Positions 1-8,519 of a DNA stretch of 64,000 bases are shown in pieces. Each line of letters starts with the position of its first letter. Position 1 is the stretch's first letter. Source of the stretch: Anaerosacchariphilus hominis (lineage in GTDB: Bacteria; Bacillota; Clostridia; Lachnospirales; Lachnospiraceae). Made by a program: the position numbers and the translations under genes. Location of the stretch: assembly GCF_014290175.1 (NCBI RefSeq), contig NZ_JACOOR010000001.1:434001-498000 (forward strand). Direction: 5' to 3'. A model generated the notes under the pieces. The model saw only the letters and a list, made by a program, of their open reading frames with translations, was not told where the DNA came from and did no database searches.

Positions 1-120
1 TGCTTTCTCCGTTTCTGTTTCGCTCCAAACAGTGATAGAATTTCAAATTATACTCTAGCATTATATTCCGGCCGATTCAAGGACATACCGGCTTTTTTAA
101 GAATCTTTCGTGTTTCTTAA

Positions 121-148
121 GAAAAAAACAGAGCCTTATCGGGGCTCT
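121..148 (-). terminator. Intrinsic terminator of the 136-residue unknown gene
   Basis: On the minus strand AGAGCC pairs with GGCTCT across a 7-base loop, and a run of seven T follows. The stop codon of the gene lies inside the loop, so the gene ends directly in its terminator. Confidence 0.75.
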
Positions 149-546
149 GCTTTTCCCGCAAAATGCGGATAACTGTTCTTATCGTCGTAATAGTACCAGG
201 TTCTTCCGCAAATCTCCGCCGGATGCTGTGTATCTCCCTCCGGAATCGGCGCTTCCGCATTGCAGATCTCCTGATCGTGCATAAACAATACGTGGTGTAC
301 CGGTTCATCGAACTGGATAAACCACTCCTCCCAGGGATAGTCCTTCTCCCGAAGCTCCTTCGGCGGAACCGCGTGAATCACATACTCCCGGATTCCTTCT
401 ACCGTACAGGGAATCTTCTGCCAGGAATAGGACGCGTACAGCCGGTCCGTCTCCTCCTTCAGGCCGCCGAAGATCTCCTCACAGTTGTATCCGAGGGCTT
501 CCAGCTCCTTCTTGATACCCTCCTGCTCCAGTTTTTCCAAAAGCAT
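136..546 (-). CDS. Unknown protein, 136 residues
   Basis: I do not recognise a named family. The protein is soluble, acidic and rich in aromatic residues (for example YPWEEWF and WYYYDD), with no signal peptide or membrane segment. AGGAGG lies 8 bases before the ATG, so the start is well supported. It stands alone: an intrinsic terminator closes it and the next gene upstream (tetR) has its own terminator. It is probably a small cytoplasmic protein restricted to related Clostridia; no function is assigned. Confidence 0.75.
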   Translation of the reverse strand: MLLEKLEQEGIKKELEALGYNCEEIFGGLKEETDRLYASYSWQKIPCTVEGIREYVIHAVPPKELREKDYPWEEWFIQFDEPVHHVLFMHDQEICNAEAPIPEGDTQHPAEICGRTWYYYDDKNSYPHFAGKAEPR

Positions 547-609
547 ACCTCATACCTCCTGCTGCATTTTCCATGCGTTTTTTTCTAAAACCACCGGTTC
601 TATTATAGC

Positions 610-645
610 AAAACGGCCTGTGACAGTAAAGCCACAGACCGTTTT
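610..645. terminator. Bidirectional hairpin terminator after the efflux operon
   Basis: AAAACGGCCTGTG and CACAGACCGTTTT form a 13-bp stem with one wobble pair. The T residues of the 3' arm serve the minus-strand efflux operon that ends just before it; on the plus strand a TTTTCTTTCTT stretch follows. Confidence 0.65.
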
Positions 646-666
646 CTTTCTTCTATTATTTTGCCC

Positions 667-1308
667 TTATTTCACCGCTCGCAGAAAGCCCTCACACAGA
701 TAGGTTCCCATCTCCTCCGGACAGAAATCCCCGGTCTGTTTTTTTTCTCCCAGATACATCACCAGGGAGGTCAGGCTGCCAAGCAGCATATACACCGCCG
801 CCTGCTTCGGGAGCCCCTTCCGGATATAGCATTCCCGCATGCCGCAGTCACACAGATTTCCCAGAATCATCATAGGACCCATATCGCCGCACTGCCTGCT
901 TTCCGCAAGCATGCTCTGCAGCTTCTTCATAATATCGTCCTTAGCCGCTCCCGGATGGGCCGACAGGAACAGAAACCTGGCAAATGCCCGCTGCTCCTGC
1001 ACACACTCTGCCACCCAATGAAAGCAATAGCAGATCTTTTCTTCAAAGCCCGGAATATTTTCCAGTCTTTCCCAGTTTTCCTCGCCCTGGGTCCGGGCGT
1101 CATAGATAATGGCTCCCGCAATGATTTCTTCTTTACAGCTAAAATAATCGTAGGCCGTTCCCTTACCGATACCTGCACGCTTCGTAATATCCGACACAGT
1201 CAGGGTATTGACATCCGCATTTTCATTCAGAAGCTCCAGCACTGCATCGTAGAGGGCTTTTACCTTGGGCTTCAGCTCAGGCATTGACTTCGGTTTCTGC
1301 AGCTCCAT
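667..1308 (-). CDS. TetR/AcrR-family transcriptional regulator
   Basis: A 213-residue TetR-type repressor. The N-terminal helix-turn-helix spans roughly residues 25-70 (TVSDITKRAGIGKGTAYDYF is the recognition region); the rest is a helical ligand and dimer domain typical of the family. It is the last gene of the efflux operon and its start overlaps the end of the RND pump gene by 32 bases. TGGAGG 10 bases before this ATG favours it over the internal ATG seven codons later, which has no ribosome site. A perfect 18-bp palindrome of the TetR-operator type lies just downstream of the operon promoter, so it probably represses its own operon and is released by a pump substrate. The ligand cannot be read from sequence. 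Confidence 0.9.
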   Translation of the reverse strand: MELQKPKSMPELKPKVKALYDAVLELLNENADVNTLTVSDITKRAGIGKGTAYDYFSCKEEIIAGAIIYDARTQGEENWERLENIPGFEEKICYCFHWVAECVQEQRAFARFLFLSAHPGAAKDDIMKKLQSMLAESRQCGDMGPMMILGNLCDCGMRECYIRKGLPKQAAVYMLLGSLTSLVMYLGEKKQTGDFCPEEMGTYLCEGFLRAVK

Positions 1309-4300
1309 GCTTTCTAAGCCTCCATTTCCGCGGTTTTTTCGGCCCCTTTTCTTTTTTATTTCCGTAAGCCATCAGATAGAATACCGGCATTAACAAAAGA
1401 ATCAGAATCGTAGAGGCAGTCAGGCCGCCGATGATAATGATACCCATGCTCTGCATCATTTCCGTTCCAGTTCCCAGTCCCAGAGACATGGGAATCATGG
1501 AAATAACAGTAGTCAGCGTAGTAATCAGAATCGGCCGGAGTCTCGTCTTTCCGCTTTCAATCAACGCGTCCTCCAGTCCCAGTCCTTCCTCATTCATCAG
1601 GGCATGGACGCCGTCCACATACAGGATACCGTTATTTACTACGATACCCACCAGCATCATAATACCCATCATGGAAATCATGGTCAGCGACTGTCCGGAC
1701 AGAAAGAGAAGTCCAAAGGAACCAATCAGGCTGAAGGGAATGCTCAGCATAACCATCAGAGAATACTTCGGAGATTCAAACTGCATGGCCATAACCAGGA
1801 ATACCAGGAACACTGCCGCTGCAATCGCCTTGCCGATGGCCGTAAAGGTCTCTGTCATCATCTCGTCCATGGTGTCCTTGGTCTGTTCCACAGAATCCGG
1901 AAGCTTTGTATCTGCCACCAGCTTATCCAGCGCCGCGTCCACCGCGTCCGTATCCTCTGAGACACAGGAAGCGGTAATGGTGGTGGTGTATTTTCCGTTC
2001 TGCTTCATAACCGTCTGCTGGGAATCGGTATATTGAAGCGTCGCCATCTCTGACAGCGGTACGCCGCCGACGGAGGCGTCCAGAAGGGAGCTGGCCTTTG
2101 TGTAGGTGCCTTCCGGATACTCCAGCATGACACTGTATTCCTCGCCATTTGACGTAATGGTCATGGCCTCGGTTCCGCTGATCATACTGTAGAGCCCCCC
2201 TGCTGCCTGTATGGGCGTCATACCGTGGGCCATAGCGTCCAACGGATCAATTACCACCCGGATCTGGGTAGAACCTTCACCGGCATCCGAGGATACATTC
2301 AACACGCCCGGAATATTCCAGGCCTTTTCCTGAAGGGCAGAAACCGCTTCCTTCAGATCGTCCAGATTGGTTGAAGCCAGGGTTACGCTTCCGCCGCTTG
2401 ACGTGAGCATCATGGTAGACATCTGGCTGCTGACGGTGATATCCAGTTGTACGCCGGTCATATCCTTCGTCTCCTCCAGCCACTCATCTGCCACCTCCTG
2501 GCTGGACATCCTCCGATCTTCCTTCAGATTAACGGAGATTTTGCCGGAGCCCTTAGAGGACGTCAGGGTATAGCTGTCCACATCCTCATGGGCCGCCACC
2601 ATAGCCTCAATCTCCTGCATTTTTTTATCTACTTCTTCTGCTTTGGTACCGCTACGGAAGGCAGCCGCTACGGAAATGGTTCCCTCGTCCATGGCCGGCA
2701 TCAGCTCCACCTTCATCAGCGCTACCAGACCGAAGGATCCTATCAGTAACACTACTGCCACCAGAACGCTCAGCTTCTTCTTATGTAAGAGCTTCCGCTC
2801 CAGCCTGTCATATTTCCCCTTAACCTTATCCAGAAATCCGTTCAGCTTCCGTTCCTTTTTCTCCTGCGGCTTAAAGATACAGAAGAACAGGGGAACCAGA
2901 GTCAGCGCGGAAATCAGGGACGCCAGCATGGCGATGATAATCGTATAGCCCAGCTGTCCGAAGATCTGTCCGGTCAGTCCGGTCTGGATACACAGGGGCA
3001 GGTATACCACGACTGTGGTAATCGTAGAAGCCACGATAGAGCCTGCCACGCCTCTGGTACCGATTTCCGCAGCCTCCCGAAAGCCCGGCTTTTTATCCTT
3101 CGCCCGGAAACAGCTTTCCAGTACCACACTGGAGCTGTCTACCATCATACCGATGGCAATCACCAGCGCGCCCAGCGTAATGATATTCAGTGAAAAGCCT
3201 GCCACGGCCATGACAATCACCGTCACCAGCAGGGAGATGGGCATGGCGCTTCCTACAATCAGGCTGGCCTTCCAGTCACCGAAGAAAATAAACAGCACCA
3301 GCATAGACAGGATGACGCCCATGAGCAGCGTGCTTCCTACTGATTTTACAGCCAGAAGAATCATATCCGACGCGTCGTAGGAGGCTGTCGCCACCAGTCC
3401 CGGATGCTCCTTCTGCAGCCGCTCCATGGTCTTTCTGACGTCCCGCACCACTCCCAGGGTACTTGCGCTCTGGTTCTTGGTAACGCTGACCGTCAGGGTT
3501 TCTTCGCCATTATAACGGCTGATGCTGTCCGGCTCCTTCTGGGACCACTGCACGTCGGCCACGTCCGACAGATGAATCAGGCTGCCTGTGGCGGTAAACA
3601 ACGGAATCTCCCGCAGATCCTCTACAGTGGTCACATCCGCCGTGCTGATGGCGCTGATGGACTGCGTACCCTGCTCCAGGGAGCCGATGGGAACTGTAAA
3701 ATCTGTGGTCGCAATATACTGGGCGATGCTGCTCATAGTCAGTCCATACTGATTCATGGCCTCCTCGTCCAGCTTCACCTGAATATAATTCTCCCGTCCG
3801 CCACTGACCTCTACGCTGGCCACCGAGCTTACCGCCTTCAGCTCCGGCACAATCTCATCATTGGCCAGGGAGAGAACGTCGCTGCCGTCGGTGGTGCTTA
3901 AGGAATACATCATACTGGGCATGGAATTGATATCCATCTTCATAACGATGGGGCTCTGGCAATCATCCGGCAGAGAACGCTCCACCGAATCCAGCGCCGC
4001 GCGCAGATCCAGATACGCGTCGTTGGTATCTACGCTGTAATCATACTGCAGAAGAACCATGGAGCTGTTCTCCTGAGAATAGGTGGTGACGGAATCCACA
4101 CCACTTAAGGCGCCGACCTTACCCTCGATCTCAGAGCTGACCAGCTCCTCCACAGATTCCGGATCCGCTCCCGGATAAATGGTCATAACCATCATCACCG
4201 GCATATCCATATCCGGCATCAGTTCCAGTCTCAGGCCCAGAAGGGACGAGATACCGAATACCGCCAGCGCCAGGACAACCAGAAGGGTCGTGACCGGTCT

Positions 4301-4327
4301 TTTTAAGGAAAATTTTGTCAGATTCAT
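1277..4327 (-). CDS. RND-family efflux pump, HAE1/SwrC type
   Basis: A 1,016-residue inner-membrane transporter with the AcrB-like plan: one N-terminal helix, a large external loop (about 35-330), a block of helices, a second loop (about 545-850) and a last helix block. The N-terminus LKRPVTTLLVVLALAVFG is characteristic. The proton-relay helix has MMVDSSSVV where AcrB has two adjacent Asp, so only one Asp remains; the Lys helix of AcrB reads VVNNGIL here, as I recall for Gram-positive SwrC-like pumps. The gene starts immediately after the stop codon of the adaptor gene, with GGAGG inside the adaptor end, so the two are translationally coupled. No outer-membrane channel gene is present, as expected for a monoderm. 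Likely substrates are amphipathic compounds or lipids; not determinable here. Confidence 0.93.
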   Translation of the reverse strand: MNLTKFSLKRPVTTLLVVLALAVFGISSLLGLRLELMPDMDMPVMMVMTIYPGADPESVEELVSSEIEGKVGALSGVDSVTTYSQENSSMVLLQYDYSVDTNDAYLDLRAALDSVERSLPDDCQSPIVMKMDINSMPSMMYSLSTTDGSDVLSLANDEIVPELKAVSSVASVEVSGGRENYIQVKLDEEAMNQYGLTMSSIAQYIATTDFTVPIGSLEQGTQSISAISTADVTTVEDLREIPLFTATGSLIHLSDVADVQWSQKEPDSISRYNGEETLTVSVTKNQSASTLGVVRDVRKTMERLQKEHPGLVATASYDASDMILLAVKSVGSTLLMGVILSMLVLFIFFGDWKASLIVGSAMPISLLVTVIVMAVAGFSLNIITLGALVIAIGMMVDSSSVVLESCFRAKDKKPGFREAAEIGTRGVAGSIVASTITTVVVYLPLCIQTGLTGQIFGQLGYTIIIAMLASLISALTLVPLFFCIFKPQEKKERKLNGFLDKVKGKYDRLERKLLHKKKLSVLVAVVLLIGSFGLVALMKVELMPAMDEGTISVAAAFRSGTKAEEVDKKMQEIEAMVAAHEDVDSYTLTSSKGSGKISVNLKEDRRMSSQEVADEWLEETKDMTGVQLDITVSSQMSTMMLTSSGGSVTLASTNLDDLKEAVSALQEKAWNIPGVLNVSSDAGEGSTQIRVVIDPLDAMAHGMTPIQAAGGLYSMISGTEAMTITSNGEEYSVMLEYPEGTYTKASSLLDASVGGVPLSEMATLQYTDSQQTVMKQNGKYTTTITASCVSEDTDAVDAALDKLVADTKLPDSVEQTKDTMDEMMTETFTAIGKAIAAAVFLVFLVMAMQFESPKYSLMVMLSIPFSLIGSFGLLFLSGQSLTMISMMGIMMLVGIVVNNGILYVDGVHALMNEEGLGLEDALIESGKTRLRPILITTLTTVISMIPMSLGLGTGTEMMQSMGIIIIGGLTASTILILLLMPVFYLMAYGNKKEKGPKKPRKWRLRKHGAAETEVNA

Positions 4328-5851
4328 TTATTCCGCGTCCTCCGCCTCTGTTTTCACCACAACTTCTGCACCGTCTCTAAGCTTGGAGGACCAGGTGGTA
4401 ACCACCTGACTTTCCCCGTTTAATCCGTCCACTACAGTCGCCTCGTCATCATTCATCAGGCCCACGGTAATCGGGGTTTTCACAAGCTTTCCGTCCTCCA
4501 CACAATACACATAGGCGCTGCCTGCGGAGAAATAAATCGCGTCATAGGGGATCACCAGGCTGCTCTCTTCCCTCTGGGTAGTGGCATGCACCTTGACGGA
4601 CACGCCGCTGGGCAGCTTATCTCCGGCTCCGATGACAGAAGCCTTCACCTGGAAAAGACGGGTCTGCGGCCCTGCCATGGTTCCCACCTCCGTGATAGTT
4701 CCGGCAAAGATTTCGCCATTTCGCTCTACCTCGATGGCGTCGCCCACCTGCAGCTCATCCTTGGCCTTCTCTGCCACATTGAAGGTAACGGTCATCGAAT
4801 CCTTATTGGAAATGACATAAGCCGGGCTGCCCGCAGAAGCCATGGAATCCTTCTCCACGGAAATGGACTCGATCTGGCCGGAAATAGGTGCCTTGACAGT
4901 GTACATATCCAGCTGGTACCGGGCAGACTCCAGGGCTACGTTGGCCTGCTCCAGCTGAGCCGCGTAGGTGGCATCCGTCTCCGGATATACTTCATTCTTT
5001 GTGATATCATAAGTTTTCTTTGTGGTCTTTAAGTTATCCTTCAGGGTCTCCTTCTGGCTCTTGGTGCTTTCCAGCGCGCTCTCCAGCTGGGATTTTCCGG
5101 ATTTCACAGAAGAAAGGCCGGACTGGGCCTGGGAAAGGGCTCCCTGGGCCTGGGTCAGCTCCAGCTTCGCATTGGCCACCACCGTTTCCTGGGTCTGAAT
5201 TTCTGCCTTCTTCTCTGCAATGGCCGCGTCGTCCTTCGGATTCGCAGCTTCCAGGGCTTCCAGGGCTTTCTTCATTTCATCCAGCTTCACCTGCTCCTGG
5301 GCCAGCGCCTGATTCTTGGCATTGGCCTGAGCCTGAGCTCCGCTTACCGCCTGGGTCAGCTGTGTCTCCTGATCGCCCAGTGTACCGATCTGGCTCTCCA
5401 TATCCTTAATGCTGTCCCGTACGGTGTCCAGACTGTCCTCCATGCTATCGATGCCCTTCTCTGTCTGATAGTTCTGCAGATGACGGGAACCGCCTGTGGC
5501 CACATTGACACCGGCCTCAGCCTGGCTGTAGACTGCTTTCGCATTGTCCATCTGAAGCTGCGCCGCTTCGTCATCAATCTTAAACAATACGTCGCCTTCT
5601 TTTACCGTATCGCCCACAGCATAATTCACCTGGGTTACCGTTCCGGACACCAGCGGCACCACATAAACCTGCTGCTCCGGAGATACGGTTCCGATATAAT
5701 CTGTATCCAAAGTCACCTCGCCGCTCTGGGGCGTCTGTACTTCCACATTTACCTTTTCTGTCTCTGTCTTCTTACTGCTGCCACAGCCCGTCAGGGTCGC
5801 CGCGCCCACAGTCACCGCCAGCCCCAGCGCCATCACGCTTTTCTTCTTCAT
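4328..5851 (-). CDS. RND efflux adaptor lipoprotein (HlyD/AcrA family)
   Basis: A 507-residue periplasmic-adaptor-type protein. A lipoprotein signal peptide ends in LTGC with Cys23 as the lipidation site. A biotinyl-lipoyl half follows (about 40-90), then a long Ala/Gln/Glu/Lys-rich coiled-coil hairpin (about 100-300), the second lipoyl half (about 315-345, APISGQIESISVEKDSM) and beta-barrel/proximal domains to the end. The coiled coil is long for a Gram-positive adaptor. AGGAGG lies 7 bases before the ATG. It is first in the operon with the RND pump and TetR gene and is expected to dock on the pump outside the membrane. Confidence 0.92.
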   Translation of the reverse strand: MKKKSVMALGLAVTVGAATLTGCGSSKKTETEKVNVEVQTPQSGEVTLDTDYIGTVSPEQQVYVVPLVSGTVTQVNYAVGDTVKEGDVLFKIDDEAAQLQMDNAKAVYSQAEAGVNVATGGSRHLQNYQTEKGIDSMEDSLDTVRDSIKDMESQIGTLGDQETQLTQAVSGAQAQANAKNQALAQEQVKLDEMKKALEALEAANPKDDAAIAEKKAEIQTQETVVANAKLELTQAQGALSQAQSGLSSVKSGKSQLESALESTKSQKETLKDNLKTTKKTYDITKNEVYPETDATYAAQLEQANVALESARYQLDMYTVKAPISGQIESISVEKDSMASAGSPAYVISNKDSMTVTFNVAEKAKDELQVGDAIEVERNGEIFAGTITEVGTMAGPQTRLFQVKASVIGAGDKLPSGVSVKVHATTQREESSLVIPYDAIYFSAGSAYVYCVEDGKLVKTPITVGLMNDDEATVVDGLNGESQVVTTWSSKLRDGAEVVVKTEAEDAE

Positions 5852-5881
5852 CCAATGTCCTCCTCTACATTCGGCAAAATC

Positions 5882-5899
5882 CGACCGACCGGTCGGTCG
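5882..5899. promoter_or_regulatory. TetR-type operator palindrome
   Basis: CGACCGACCGGTCGGTCG is a perfect 18-bp palindrome. It starts a few bases downstream of the predicted transcription start of the efflux operon and before its ribosome site, a position where a bound repressor would block elongation or open-complex formation. The sequence form (GACCGACCGGTCGGTC core) matches known TetR/AcrR-family operators; the likely binder is the TetR protein encoded at the end of the operon. Confidence 0.8.
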
Positions 5900-5912
5900 A
5901 AAACTGAAACCT

Positions 5913-5942
5913 ATTATATGACAGAGAGGGTTGTATCGTCAA
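5913..5942 (-). promoter_or_regulatory. Sigma-A promoter of the efflux operon
   Basis: On the minus strand TTGACG and TATAAT are separated by 18 bases. The predicted start lies between this -10 box and the TetR-type palindrome. Confidence 0.8.
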
Positions 5943-5971
5943 GAAAAATGGGGGGAGGATTTTCTTAAAAG

Positions 5972-6200
5972 TTTGTAAAGTCAGCTAACGAATTAATTGC
6001 CAAAGAACATAAACTGTTCCACTGGCGAGGCAAAACTTCCGCTGAGCTTGAATTTATCATTGAGTCGAATAATAAATTATATCCTCTGGACGTAAAAAAA
6101 TAATTACGGCTACAATTCTAAGCAAAAGCTCCTTACTGTGCCGTTTTACTTTATTCCATTTGTGGCAAAAGACCTTGCAGAGGGGACCTTTAAAATATAA
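5972..6200 (+). pseudogene. Relic of a DUF4143-type ATPase gene (C-terminal end)
   Basis: One frame reads KLFHWRGKTSAELEFIIES followed by KLYPLDVKK and a stop. This matches the nuclease-like C-terminal part of the AAA + DUF4143 family as I know it (W-R-x(3-4)-AE-x-(D/E)FII...P-(I/L)-(E/D)-VK). A second stretch, shifted by one base (LLTVPFYFIPFV), could be the protein's tail. There is no start codon, ribosome site or ATPase domain, so only about the last 70 codons of a roughly 400-codon gene survive. Confidence 0.45.
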
Positions 6201-6204
6201 TGCT

Positions 6205-6270
6205 TGAGCAAGAGGCGGTGACTAACCGCCGTCCTCTCATAGCACCGTACATACAATTCACGTATATGGC
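6205..6270 (-). mobile_element. 3' remnant of a group II intron (domains V-VI)
   Basis: Read on the minus strand, the segment GTATGTACGGTGCTATGAGA followed by GGACGGCGGTTAGTCACCGC resembles the 3' end of bacterial group II introns: the domain V 3' strand, then the domain VI hairpin (GGCGGT/ACCGCC). No reverse transcriptase and no 5' intron part is present. It directly abuts the DUF4143-type relic, suggesting decay of an intron-invaded locus. The family assignment is from memory of intron ends. Confidence 0.5.
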
Positions 6271-6344
6271 ATACTGTTTTTTATACATTCAAGCATTTCA
6301 ATATTTTCCTTTGAGCCTTGTTTCGGACATAAATTCCTAAAAGA

Positions 6345-6378
6345 AATAGGACCTTTCGCATGAACGAATGGCCCTATT
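6345..6378 (-). terminator. Intrinsic terminator of the PTS operon
   Basis: On the minus strand AATAGGGCC pairs with GGTCCTATT (one wobble) and TTCTTTT follows, about 45 bases after the stop codon of the HAD phosphatase gene. Confidence 0.6.
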
Positions 6379-6421
6379 CCTTTTGTCTATCGTCTGAAAC
6401 AGACTCTCATTTTTTATACGG

Positions 6422-7192
6422 TTAAAGCAAATCATAATGCCTCAATGCAGAAAAAATACCTTCATTCCCTACATCCTTTGTAATATAATCCGCACAAGCC
6501 TTTACCCGTTCAGAGGCATTTCCCATCGCCACACCTATTCCGGCATAGCGAAGCATTTCCATATCATTTTCAGCATCCCCAAATGCCATAATCTCCGTAC
6601 GCTTCAAGCCATAATGCTCCAATATTTTTTTCATTCCCTTTGCTTTACATGTATCGGCATCCACGACATCTACAGCATGCGTATTCCAACGAGTCATACT
6701 GCAATGCGGCATATTTTTCATAAGCTCCGCTACTTCTTTTTCTCCTGCGAAAATATTTACCATATATACCGCATTTCCTCCGTAAGTCCCTACTTTTGGC
6801 GGCTCCGATGAAATATCTGCCATGGCCTCCTGCACGTACCTGTCGATTGTATTGATATAGACCTCCTTCTCTTCCATGAACGCTATGGGGATCTTTTTTT
6901 CTTCAAACCAGGGCAGAATTCCTTCGATGTCCTCCTGACAAATGGGAATTTGCGCCACTGTACACTCATTCTGATCTAAGCATACCTGACCATTCAAAAG
7001 CACATGTCCATCAAACGGCAATTTTGCGATTCCTAACATATGAAGCTCTTTGATATGCCGTCCTGTACAGGTGAAGATTTGAATTCCTTTTTTCTTTAAT
7101 TCCCGCAGTGCTATCTGCGTTGTTTTCGGAATGATATTACTTTCATGATCCATGAGCGTTCCGTCAACATCAAAAAATACAGCCTTTATCAT
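6422..7192 (-). CDS. Cof-type HAD-IIB phosphatase
   Basis: A 256-residue haloacid-dehalogenase-family phosphatase. Motif I is FFDVDGTL with Asp8 and Asp10 as nucleophile and acid/base; motif II is TCTGR; motif IV is FGDAENDMEML near residue 205, followed by the GVAMGNA signature. The C2B cap between them marks the Cof/IIB subclass. It is the last gene of the PTS operon, 41 bases after the IIB gene, and probably dephosphorylates a sugar phosphate produced by the pathway or prevents its build-up. The exact substrate is unknown. Confidence 0.88.
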   Translation of the reverse strand: MIKAVFFDVDGTLMDHESNIIPKTTQIALRELKKKGIQIFTCTGRHIKELHMLGIAKLPFDGHVLLNGQVCLDQNECTVAQIPICQEDIEGILPWFEEKKIPIAFMEEKEVYINTIDRYVQEAMADISSEPPKVGTYGGNAVYMVNIFAGEKEVAELMKNMPHCSMTRWNTHAVDVVDADTCKAKGMKKILEHYGLKRTEIMAFGDAENDMEMLRYAGIGVAMGNASERVKACADYITKDVGNEGIFSALRHYDLL

Positions 7193-7233
7193 TTATTTTT
7201 TACTCTGCCATTCAGGGGCGCAATGAAATTTTA

Positions 7234-7707
7234 TTAAACTACATACTTTCTATCGTTCGGCGTGATCTGTATATATACATCCACCCCCATGTTTTTTAAA
7301 CGTTCGAAGCAATCAATATCATTTTTATCAGTATACACATGTACTTCGTGAAATATTTCTTTTCCTTCACTCTTATGCATATTTCCGATATTGCAGGATT
7401 TGATAGGTACACCGTTCTTCACCAGCTCTTCGATTACAAAAGGTGTCTTTGCCACGATAAAAATCTTCTGGGACGGTGCGGCCTTTCCAATAATATCAAT
7501 TGTTTTCTGAACAGAGAAAAATCGAATTTTCACCCCTACAGAATCCGCCGTCATTTTCATCAGCGACTGCTGAAGGGAATCCTTGCAGACCTCATCGTCA
7601 ACCACAAGAATTAAATTCGCACCTGAAGCAGTTACCCACACATTTCCTACCTGTCCATGCACCAGTCGATTGTCTACTCTGGTAAAAACAATATTCACAT
7701 TGCTCAT
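7234..7707 (-). CDS. PTS mannose-family IIB component
   Basis: A 157-residue cytoplasmic EIIB of the mannose/fructose/sorbose/N-acetylgalactosamine family. The signature RVDNRLVHGQV carries the phosphorylated His17. It accepts phosphate from an EIIA and passes it to the sugar entering through IIC-IID. It sits between the IID and HAD genes in the same operon. No IIA domain is fused to it and no IIA gene occurs in the operon, so the phosphate must come from an EIIA encoded elsewhere. Confidence 0.93.
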   Translation of the reverse strand: MSNVNIVFTRVDNRLVHGQVGNVWVTASGANLILVVDDEVCKDSLQQSLMKMTADSVGVKIRFFSVQKTIDIIGKAAPSQKIFIVAKTPFVIEELVKNGVPIKSCNIGNMHKSEGKEIFHEVHVYTDKNDIDCFERLKNMGVDVYIQITPNDRKYVV

Positions 7708-7718
7708 AGTCTTGCCTC

Positions 7719-8519
7719 CTACATAATTCCAAGCAGTGACATCAGTACTGAAAATACGATGATACCTAAAATCAGCGCTACAATGCCTACCTGTTTCTTC
7801 TTAAAGATATAATACAACAAACCGACGAATAATGCAGGTAATAAATTCGGAATGATAGAATCAAAAATAGACTGCACTCCTACGGTACCGAATAATGTCA
7901 GGTCTTCCGGAAAAGAGAAGGATACATAGCTGGGGATCATGGCTCCCACTACCATAACTCCGAGAATTCCGGCTGCTTTTGTCAATTCCTTTACATTTGA
8001 GGTCAGCATTTCTATGGCATTACTTCCCAGCCTGTAGCCGGCCTTCAGAAACAGCACCCTTGACAGCGCCATCAAAATCCAAAATGCGATAAAGAACACC
8101 GGTCCAATCAAAAGATTCTGACCGCACAGGGACGCCGCGATAGAACCGCTGATAGGAAGTAACGTAAACCAGAAAATAGCATCTCCGATACCTGCCAGAG
8201 AACCGAACAGACCAGTCTTCATACTCTTAATCAACTGTCTGTCACTGCCGTTCTCCTCCATGGATAACACGAGTCCCATCAGGAAAGAGGCCGCATGCTG
8301 CTCCGTATTGATAAAGTCCAGGCCATAGGTAGTTATCGCTTTCCCCACTTCCGGGCTGTCCTTTCCATAAATCTTCTCAAGCCCGGGAAGCAGACACCAT
8401 CCGAAACTTCCGGCCTGCATCTTTTCAAAGTTGAACCCTGTCTGATAAAACATGGACCGCAGTCCGAGATTTTTTATTTCTTTATCTGTCAGCTTTTCTC
8501 TAGATTCCTTCGCCATCAT
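7719..8519 (-). CDS. PTS mannose-family IID component
   Basis: A 266-residue membrane protein of the EIID family. The N-terminus (LRSMFYQTGFNFEKMQ) and the GSFGWCLLPGLEKIYG motif are typical; hydrophobic segments fill the C-terminal half. With IIC it forms the sugar channel. AGGAGG lies 6 bases before the first of two ATG codons. The start overlaps the end of the IIC gene by 20 bases, consistent with coupled translation of the two subunits. Confidence 0.93.
   Translation of the reverse strand: MMAKESREKLTDKEIKNLGLRSMFYQTGFNFEKMQAGSFGWCLLPGLEKIYGKDSPEVGKAITTYGLDFINTEQHAASFLMGLVLSMEENGSDRQLIKSMKTGLFGSLAGIGDAIFWFTLLPISGSIAASLCGQNLLIGPVFFIAFWILMALSRVLFLKAGYRLGSNAIEMLTSNVKELTKAAGILGVMVVGAMIPSYVSFSFPEDLTLFGTVGVQSIFDSIIPNLLPALFVGLLYYIFKKKQVGIVALILGIIVFSVLMSLLGIM

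Noticed and set aside
1..116. A TATAAT near position 50 on the minus strand that might be a promoter for a gene beyond the left edge.
   Set aside because: No -35 box at proper spacing and no coding start within the window to support it.
5020..5409. A Pro/Ser-rich plus-strand frame of 129 codons.
   Set aside because: It is the mirror of the Ala/Gln-rich coiled coil of the adaptor lipoprotein and has no ribosome site.
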